Shown here: one piece after another, positions 21,239 through 25,981 of the stretch
Position numbering within the stretch: the first letter of the stretch is position 1
Layout of the letters: each line of letters opens with the position of its first letter
DNA from: CAZJFH01 sp964545205
GTDB lineage: Bacteria > Pseudomonadota > Alphaproteobacteria > Rhodospirillales > Magnetospirillaceae
Direction of reading: 5' to 3'
Length of the DNA stretch: 25,981 nt
Assembly (NCBI GenBank): GCA_964545205.1
Contig: CAZJFH010000070.1
Coordinates: 1 to 25,981, forward strand
Translations under genes and position numbers: made by a program
Notes under the pieces: generated by a model
Databases searched by the model: none
What the model was told of the DNA's origin: nothing
The model's input: only the letters and a program-made list of their open reading frames with translations

Positions 21239-21248
21239 GGTGAGAACA

Positions 21249-22880
21249 GTGGCGCTTTCGGCTCTGACACGTTGGATCGTCGCAGGAACGGTGGTCATCA
21301 CCGGCGCCTGCACCCCCGTGAGCGAGGCCGCCGTCGGCGAGCCTGCCACCTTCCTCAATGTCGCGGCGGCCGCTCCGGCGGACGCCGAGCGCACCCTCGT
21401 TTTTGGATATGGCGCCATCTACGAGCGGTATATCGACCGGGTCAGCGTCGCCGAGTTGGCGCTGGAAGGCATGCGCGGCTGGAGCAAGATCGACGACAGT
21501 ATCGGCGCCAGCCATGAAGATGGTTACGTCGCCGTCACCGCGGCGGACGAGGTCGTCGGCCGCTACCGCGCGCCGGCCGCCAACGACACCGTCGGCTGGG
21601 CGCGGCTGACCCTGGCCGCCGCCGACGCCCTGCGGCGCCACAGCGACCCGGTCCGCAAGGCCGACGAAGACGTCATGCTCGAGGCGCTGTTCGACGCCAG
21701 CCTGGCGAAGCTGGATCCGTTCTCGCGCTATTCCAGCCCGCAGGCGGCGCGCAACAACCGCGCCTCGCGCAACGGCTTCGCCGGCATCGGCGTGCGCTAC
21801 GAGACGATCGGCGACGACGGCATCGAGATCCTGTCGGTGATCCCCGACAGCCCGGCCGCCGGCGCCGGCCTCGACAAGGGCGACCTGCTGACCCACATCG
21901 ACGGCCGTCCGGTGCTGAAGATGGCCCTGAACGAGGTTTCCGACGCCCTGCGCGGCCATGTCGGCAGCGAGGTGCGGCTGAGCGTCAGGCGCGCCGACGT
22001 CAGCCACGAGGTCGCCATCCGCCGCGCCATGGTGATCCCGCCGACCGTCGAGATGACGATCGAGGACGGCGTCGCCAACATCAAGATCAGCGGCTTCAAC
22101 CAGCGGACCGCCGGCAGCCTGGCCAAGGCGGTGCGCCAGGCGCGCGCCACGCTGGGCGGCGAGCTGAAGGGCGTGCTGCTCGACCTGCGCGGCAATCCCG
22201 GCGGCTTGCTCGACCAGGCGGTCTCGATGGCCGACCTGTTCATGGCCCACGGCCGCATCGTCTCGACCCGCGGCCGCCACCGCCACGCCAGCCAGAGCTA
22301 CGACGCCACCCCCGGGGACATCGCCGAGGATCTGCCGCTGGTGCTGCTGGTCGACGGCAAGTCGGCCTCGGCCAGCGAGATCCTGGCCGCCGCGCTGCAG
22401 GATTCCGGCCGCGCCGTCGTCGTCGGCACCAACAGCTACGGCAAGGGCACCGTCCAGACCGTCATCCGCCTGCCCAACGACGGCGAGATGACCCTGACCT
22501 GGTCGCGGTTCCACAGCCCGACGGGCTACGCCCTGCACGGCCTCGGCGTGCTGCCGACCCTGTGCACCAGCGAGGCCAGCAAGGGCGTGACCAACCTGCT
22601 CAAGGCGGTCGAGCGCACCGGCGGCGTCGCCGCCAACCTGGCGCTGTGGCGCTCGGCGGCGCTGGACCAGACCGACCTGCGCAAGCAGCTGCGCTCGACC
22701 TGCCCGTCCGAGCGCCACGGCGACGATCCGGCCGAGAGCCGGATGGCCGAGGAACTGCTGCGCGACAGCAACCTCTACACCCGCGTGCTCGCCGTCTCGG
22801 TGCCGTCGCTGACCGAGGCCGGCATCGGCCACGTCCGTCCGGCCAGCGCCACGGTGCAGGCCGAGGTCAAGCCGCGCTGA
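21249..22880 (+). CDS. S41-family C-terminal processing peptidase (CtpA-like), probable lipoprotein
   Basis: The 543-residue protease carries an N-terminal hydrophobic signal ending in VVITGAC, a possible lipoprotein attachment site, so it should act in the periplasm. A PDZ domain (about 175-260, GIGVRYETIGDDGIEILSVIPDSPAAGAGLDKGD) precedes the S41 domain. The catalytic serine is about residue 374 in GKSASASEI. The lysine is 25 residues later in YGKGTVQT, the normal Ser-Lys spacing. Such enzymes trim the C-terminal ends of exported proteins. I chose GTG 21249 because AGGTGAG lies just upstream; GTG 21240 would add three residues. About 130 residues after the signal, before the PDZ domain, match no domain I know. 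It sits between rnr and rpmG. Confidence 0.9.
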   Translation: MALSALTRWIVAGTVVITGACTPVSEAAVGEPATFLNVAAAAPADAERTLVFGYGAIYERYIDRVSVAELALEGMRGWSKIDDSIGASHEDGYVAVTAADEVVGRYRAPAANDTVGWARLTLAAADALRRHSDPVRKADEDVMLEALFDASLAKLDPFSRYSSPQAARNNRASRNGFAGIGVRYETIGDDGIEILSVIPDSPAAGAGLDKGDLLTHIDGRPVLKMALNEVSDALRGHVGSEVRLSVRRADVSHEVAIRRAMVIPPTVEMTIEDGVANIKISGFNQRTAGSLAKAVRQARATLGGELKGVLLDLRGNPGGLLDQAVSMADLFMAHGRIVSTRGRHRHASQSYDATPGDIAEDLPLVLLVDGKSASASEILAAALQDSGRAVVVGTNSYGKGTVQTVIRLPNDGEMTLTWSRFHSPTGYALHGLGVLPTLCTSEASKGVTNLLKAVERTGGVAANLALWRSAALDQTDLRKQLRSTCPSERHGDDPAESRMAEELLRDSNLYTRVLAVSVPSLTEAGIGHVRPASATVQAEVKPR

Positions 22881-22894
22881 GCCGCGTTTCACCC

Positions 22895-22922
22895 TTGACA
22901 TGGGCGGCGGGGTCCGTATTCT
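22895..22922 (+). promoter_or_regulatory. Promoter of rpmG
   Basis: A perfect -35 TTGACA (22895-22900) and a -10 TATTCT (22917-22922) are separated by 16 bases, giving a strong housekeeping-type promoter 39 bases before the rpmG start. It begins 14 bases after the protease stop, so the ribosomal protein gene is transcribed on its own. Confidence 0.85.
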
Positions 22923-22961
22923 CCGCCGCCTGTACCTTTTCTTGAGATCGGATTTCCGGCA

Positions 22962-23129
22962 ATGGCCAAGCCCACCACCACCCTGATCAGGCTCGTCAGC
23001 AGCGCGGGCACCGGCTACTTCTACGTCACCAAGAAGAATCCGCGTAAGACCACCGAGAAGCTCGAGTTCCGCAAGTACGATCCGGTGGTGCGCAAGCACG
23101 TGGCGTTCAAGGAAGCCAAGATCAAATAG
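22962..23129 (+). CDS. rpmG: 50S ribosomal protein L33
   Basis: The 55-residue protein MAKPTTTLIRLVSSAGTGYF and so on is L33. The markers are TGYFYVTKKNPRKTTEKLEFRKYDPVVRKHV and the final KEAKIK. It has no cysteines, so it is the zinc-free form. It is a small basic component of the large ribosomal subunit near the E site. It has its own strong promoter (22895-22922) and terminator (23158-23189). Its presence after topA and rnr is a frequent arrangement in alphaproteobacteria. The absence of the zinc-binding CxxC pairs means this copy does not compete for zinc when zinc is scarce. Confidence 0.97.
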   Translation: MAKPTTTLIRLVSSAGTGYFYVTKKNPRKTTEKLEFRKYDPVVRKHVAFKEAKIK

Positions 23130-23157
23130 CATCCGTCCCGACACGGATTCGCCGACA

Positions 23158-23189
23158 CGCCCGCCCCTTCCGGCGGGCGTTCGTGTTTT
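23158..23189 (+). terminator. Intrinsic terminator of rpmG
   Basis: CGCCCGCC (23158-23165) and GGCGGGCG (23172-23179) form a perfect eight-base stem with a CCTTCC loop, followed by TTCGTGTTTT. It lies 28 bases after the rpmG stop. The T-run is interrupted but adequate. Confidence 0.85.
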
Positions 23190-23192
23190 CGC

Positions 23193-23433
23193 CCTGGGAG
23201 CGCGGGCGTCCGGCCCGCCAAACGCCTCACACCCGGACGCCTTTGAATCATCGTCGCCCCCGCGGAGGCGGGGCCCATTTTCCAGAGGCTTCGACGAGGA
23301 TCTCCGGCGCCGGGGACGCCCGGCGCCTCTGGCAAATGGATGCCGGCCTTCGCCGGCATGACGGCAAGTCCGTTCAAACGCGGAACGGTATCGGGCGGCC
23401 AGAGGTGCGGGCGAGGACGCCCGCGCTCCCAGG
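23193..23433. repeat. 241-bp nested inverted-repeat element
   Basis: Nineteen-base perfect outer arms, starting CCTGGGAGCGCGGGC (23193-23211) and ending GCCCGCGCTCCCAGG (23415-23433), bracket the element. A second inverted pair lies inside: CATTTTCCAGAGGC (23276-23289) and GCCTCTGGCAAATG (23325-23338), matching at 13 of 14 positions. Hairpins CCCCGC-GGAG-GCGGGG (23257-23272) and ATGCCGGC-CTTC-GCCGGCAT (23340-23359) are also present. It fills the gap between rpmG and livF and shows no credible gene. It looks like several dispersed palindromic repeats nested or inserted into one another. No target duplication was noticed. Confidence 0.75.
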
Positions 23434-23439
23434 CCCGGC

Positions 23440-24144
23440 CTACAGCCCGAGATAGGCCTGCTTGACCTTGTCGTTGGCCAGCAGCTTGGCGCCCTCGTCC
23501 GACAGCACGACCGCGCCGGTCTCCAGCACGTAGCCGCGGTCGGCGACCCCCAGCGCGGCGTAGGCGTTCTGCTCGACCAGGAAGATCGTCGTCCCCTGCT
23601 CCTTGAGCGCCTCGATGGTCTTGAAGATTTCGGCGACCAGCAGCGGCGCCAGGCCCATCGACGGCTCGTCGAGCAGCAGCAGCCGCGGATGGCCCATCAG
23701 CGCGCGGGCGATCGCAAGCATCTGCTGCTGGCCGCCCGACAGCGTGCCGGCCGGCTGCAGGCGCTTCTCCTGCAGGATCGGGAACATCGCGTACATGCGG
23801 GCGATGTCGTCGCCGATGCTGTCGCCGTGGCGGCGGTAGGCGCCCAGGCGCAGGTTGTCCTCGACCGACATCGGCCCGAACATCTGCCGGCCCTCCGGCA
23901 CCTGCAGGATGCCCATCGCGACCCGCTTCTCGGGCGAGGCCCGGGTGATGTCCTGGCCGTCGAAGGTGATGGTGCCGGCGCCGACCGGCTGCACGCCCGA
24001 GATGGCGCGCAACAGCGTCGTCTTGCCGGCGCCGTTGGCGCCGACCAGCGCCACCAGTTCGCCCTCGCCGACCACGACGTCGATGCCGCGCAAGGCCTGG
24101 ATGCGGCCGTAATGGCTGGTCAGTCCGGCGATCTCCAGCAGCAT
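23440..24144 (-). CDS. livF: Branched-chain amino acid ABC transporter ATPase LivF
   Basis: The 234-residue ATPase has Walker A GANGAGKT (35-42), the LivF-typical QVPEGRQMFGPMSVEDNL (81-98), signature LSGGQQQ (135-141), Walker B with LLLLDEPSMGLAPL (155-168) and the switch histidine replaced by the family-typical LVEQN. It is one of two ATPases driving uptake of leucine, isoleucine, valine or related amides. The ribosome site AGGAGG overlaps the livG stop codon, so translation is coupled. It is the last gene of the visible operon. The substrate cannot be fixed, because the binding protein is outside the window and urea- or amide-specific relatives exist. Confidence 0.93.
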   Translation of the reverse strand: MLLEIAGLTSHYGRIQALRGIDVVVGEGELVALVGANGAGKTTLLRAISGVQPVGAGTITFDGQDITRASPEKRVAMGILQVPEGRQMFGPMSVEDNLRLGAYRRHGDSIGDDIARMYAMFPILQEKRLQPAGTLSGGQQQMLAIARALMGHPRLLLLDEPSMGLAPLLVAEIFKTIEALKEQGTTIFLVEQNAYAALGVADRGYVLETGAVVLSDEGAKLLANDKVKQAYLGL

Positions 24145-24153
24145 GGCGTCCTC

Positions 24154-24915
24154 CTAATGCGCGGCGCCCAGATAGGCCGCGACCACCTCGGGATTGGCGC
24201 GGACCTCGGCCGGCGTGCCCTCGGCCAGCTTGCGGCCGTAGTCGAGCGCCAGGATGTGGTCCGAGATGCCCATCACCATCTTCATGTCGTGCTCGACCAG
24301 CACCACCGTGACGCCCTGGGCGGCGATCTTCTTGATCACCGCGTCGATCTCGCGGCTCTCGGTGGCGTTGAGGCCGGCCGCCGGCTCGTCGAGCAGCAGC
24401 AGCTTCGGCCGCGAGGCCATGGCGCGGGCGATCTCGAGCCGCTTCAGCGCGCCGTAAGGCATCGCCGAGGCGTCGGTGTTGCGCCATTTCTCGACGCCGA
24501 CGAAGGACATCAGCTCGATGCAGCGCTCGGCGGATTCGCTGTCGTGGCGGCGCACGCTGGCGAAACGCAGCAGCGACGGCAGGAACCGGCGGTCGACATG
24601 CAGATGCGCCCCGACCATGACGTTCTCCAGCGCCGTCATGTTGAAGAAGACCTGCAGGTTCTGGAAGGTGCGCGACATCCCCTTGGCCGCCAGCGCCGCG
24701 ACCGGCTGGGCGGTAACGTCGACCCCGTCGAGCAGCACCCGCCCGGCGCTGGGCTTGTAGATGCCGGTGATCAGGTTGAGCAGCGTCGTCTTGCCGGCGC
24801 CGTTGGGGCCGATGATCGAGTGGATGTGGCCCTTGTTGATGGTGAAGGACAGGTCCTCGACGGCGTGGACGCCGCCGAACACCTTCGACAGGCCCTCGAC
24901 CCGCAGCAGGCTCAC
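24154..24915 (-). CDS. livG: Branched-chain amino acid ABC transporter ATPase LivG
   Basis: The 253-residue ATPase has Walker A GPNGAGKT (36-43), SRTFQNLQVFFNMTALENV (81-99), the LivG-type signature PYGALKRLEIARAMA (153-167) in place of LSGGQ, Walker B LLLLDEPAAGLN (172-183), the switch histidine in LVEHDM, and the family ending EVVAAYLG. It pairs with LivF beneath the LivH-LivM permeases. The GTG start overlaps the livM stop by GTGA and matches the normal N terminus SLLRVEGLSKVFGG. The nine-base gap to livF is filled by the livF ribosome site. Confidence 0.93.
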   Translation of the reverse strand: MSLLRVEGLSKVFGGVHAVEDLSFTINKGHIHSIIGPNGAGKTTLLNLITGIYKPSAGRVLLDGVDVTAQPVAALAAKGMSRTFQNLQVFFNMTALENVMVGAHLHVDRRFLPSLLRFASVRRHDSESAERCIELMSFVGVEKWRNTDASAMPYGALKRLEIARAMASRPKLLLLDEPAAGLNATESREIDAVIKKIAAQGVTVVLVEHDMKMVMGISDHILALDYGRKLAEGTPAEVRANPEVVAAYLGAAH

Positions 24916-25853
24916 AGGCCCCTCCAGCGCCGGAACACCATCCCCAGCGTCGGCAGCAGGCCGCGCGGCATGAAGATCATCGTGCCCATCATGATGCCGC
25001 CGAAGATGATCTGCTCGTACTCCTCGAAATCGACGAGGAACTGCGGCAGCGCCGTCAGGGTGACGGCGCCGAGAACGGCGCCGAAGGTCGAGGCCATGCC
25101 GCCGAACACCACCATCACCACCAGTTCGATGGAGTGGAAGAAGTTGGCCTTGGCCGGGGTGATGAGGCCGACATAATGCGCGAACAGGCTGCCGGAGACG
25201 GAGGCGAACACCGCCGAGACCACGAACACCAGCACCTTGTAGTGGGTGGTGTCGACGCCGACCACCTGGGCGCCGATCTCCGAGCCGTGGACCGCGCGCA
25301 GCGCGCGGCCGATCGGCGAATCGATCAGGTTCAGCGCCAGCCACACCGCCAGCAGCAGCACGCCGGCGACCACCCAGTACCAGGTCTCGTCGCCCTTGAG
25401 CTGCCAGCCGCCGATCGAGAAGTAGTCGGTCATCAGCCCGTCGGGGCCGCCGGTGATCCACGACTCGGTGTTCAGCACGATGGCGATGATGATGCCGACG
25501 CCCAGCGTCGCCATGGCGAGATAATGGCCCTTCAGGCGCAGGATCGGCCGGGCGATCGCCCAGGCCAGCACCGCGACCCCGGCGGCGCCGGCGAACAGCG
25601 CCGCCAGCGGCGGCCAGCCGTAGCGGGTGGTCAGGATCGCGGAAGCGTAGGCGCCGAGCCCGAAGAAGCCGGCATGGCCGAGGCTGATCTGGCCGGCATA
25701 GCCGATCAGCAGGTTGAGACCGACGACGACGATGGCGTTGAAGCCGGCGTTGATGGCGACGTCGTACCAGTACCGGTTGGGAAAGGTCAGCGGCAGCACG
25801 GCGATGATCGCCGCCATGACGCCCAGGCCGATGAGCTGGTGGGTGCGGTTCAT
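24912..25853 (-). CDS. livM: Branched-chain amino acid ABC transporter permease LivM
   Basis: The 313-residue protein is highly hydrophobic with about eight to ten membrane spans. It carries LivM landmarks LNLLIGYAGQISLGHAGFFGLGAYASAIL (about 48-75), LKGHYLAMATLG, the cytoplasmic loop SPIGRALRAVHGSEIGAQVVGVD that contacts the ATPases, and VVFGGMASTFGAVLGA. It forms the channel together with LivH. The start lies one base after the livH stop, and the stop overlaps livG. The length is typical. Confidence 0.94.
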   Translation of the reverse strand: MNRTHQLIGLGVMAAIIAVLPLTFPNRYWYDVAINAGFNAIVVVGLNLLIGYAGQISLGHAGFFGLGAYASAILTTRYGWPPLAALFAGAAGVAVLAWAIARPILRLKGHYLAMATLGVGIIIAIVLNTESWITGGPDGLMTDYFSIGGWQLKGDETWYWVVAGVLLLAVWLALNLIDSPIGRALRAVHGSEIGAQVVGVDTTHYKVLVFVVSAVFASVSGSLFAHYVGLITPAKANFFHSIELVVMVVFGGMASTFGAVLGAVTLTALPQFLVDFEEYEQIIFGGIMMGTMIFMPRGLLPTLGMVFRRWRGL

Positions 25854-25854
25854 G

Positions 25855-25981
25855 TCACACCCGCTCCGTGCCGCGCTTGCCGAACAGGCCGTTGGGCATG
25901 AACACCAGCACGAACAGGATGATCAGGAAGGCGATGGCGTCCTTGTAGGCCGAGGACAGGTAGCCGGCCCCGAACGCCTCG
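25855..25981 (-). CDS. livH: Branched-chain amino acid ABC transporter permease LivH (C-terminal part)
   Basis: Only the last 42 codons are inside the window. The peptide ends AYKDAIAFLIILFVLVFMPN followed by GLFGKRGTERV and a stop. This is the usual LivH C terminus, a final membrane span followed by a short basic tail. Its stop is separated by a single base from the livM start. The rest of the gene, and probably the substrate-binding protein, lie beyond the right edge. Confidence 0.9.
   Translation of the reverse strand, partial: EAFGAGYLSSAYKDAIAFLIILFVLVFMPNGLFGKRGTERV

Noticed and set aside
23183..23455. 90-codon plus-strand frame between rpmG and livF
   Set aside because: It lies entirely in the nested inverted-repeat element, with no ribosome site and no plausible protein character.

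Overview
This 26 kb window is dense, very GC-rich bacterial chromosome and is most consistent with an alphaproteobacterium, probably of the Rhodospirillales/Rhizobiales type. The evidence is the dprA-topA-rnr-...-rpmG neighbourhood familiar from that class, the many GTG starts and 4-bp stop/start overlaps, and the palindromic repeats of the kind scattered through alphaproteobacterial genomes. No phage, transposase, CRISPR array, rRNA or tRNA was seen.

Layout. 1-2980: the last codons of a probable TRAP transporter permease, a DEDDh exonuclease, a 64-residue cysteine-rich protein, a SemiSWEET transporter, an LrgA/LrgB membrane pair and an unrecognised exported protein. 3081-5449: an FCD-type GntR regulator with a dyad upstream, then pyruvate kinase. 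5450-5857: a non-coding stretch with several RNA-like hairpins and a strong terminator, followed by a 36-residue membrane peptide gene. 6044-7237: cystathionine beta-lyase. 7234-11775: a zinc-starvation locus. zur-znuC-znuB runs leftward and znuA-hisI-G3E GTPase runs rightward from one shared palindromic operator. 11776-12464: a candidate small RNA with its own promoter and terminator, then three groups of palindromic repeats. 12465-14688: a methyl-accepting chemotaxis protein and, just upstream in the same direction, a secreted protein that is only a Cache domain. 14689-14984: a less GC-rich control region with two perfect dyads. 14985-23189: dprA, topA, rnr, an S41 (CtpA-like) protease and rpmG, the last with a clear promoter and terminator. 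23190-23439: a nested inverted-repeat element. 23440-25981: livF, livG, livM and the end of livH, a branched-chain amino acid ABC importer read leftward.

How the genes work together. The zinc locus is the best-integrated system. Zur would sense zinc and bind the single operator between zur and znuA. ZnuABC imports zinc. The zinc enzyme HisI and a metallochaperone-type GTPase are placed downstream, which suggests that a zinc-dependent histidine-biosynthesis step is protected when zinc is short. The Cache protein and chemoreceptor look like a split sensory pair. The points most worth following up are the HisI/GTPase arrangement, the small RNA candidate at 11859-11942, the 36-residue peptide, the split Cache/MCP pair, and the roughly 200-bp repeat cassette bracketed by 20-bp direct repeats.
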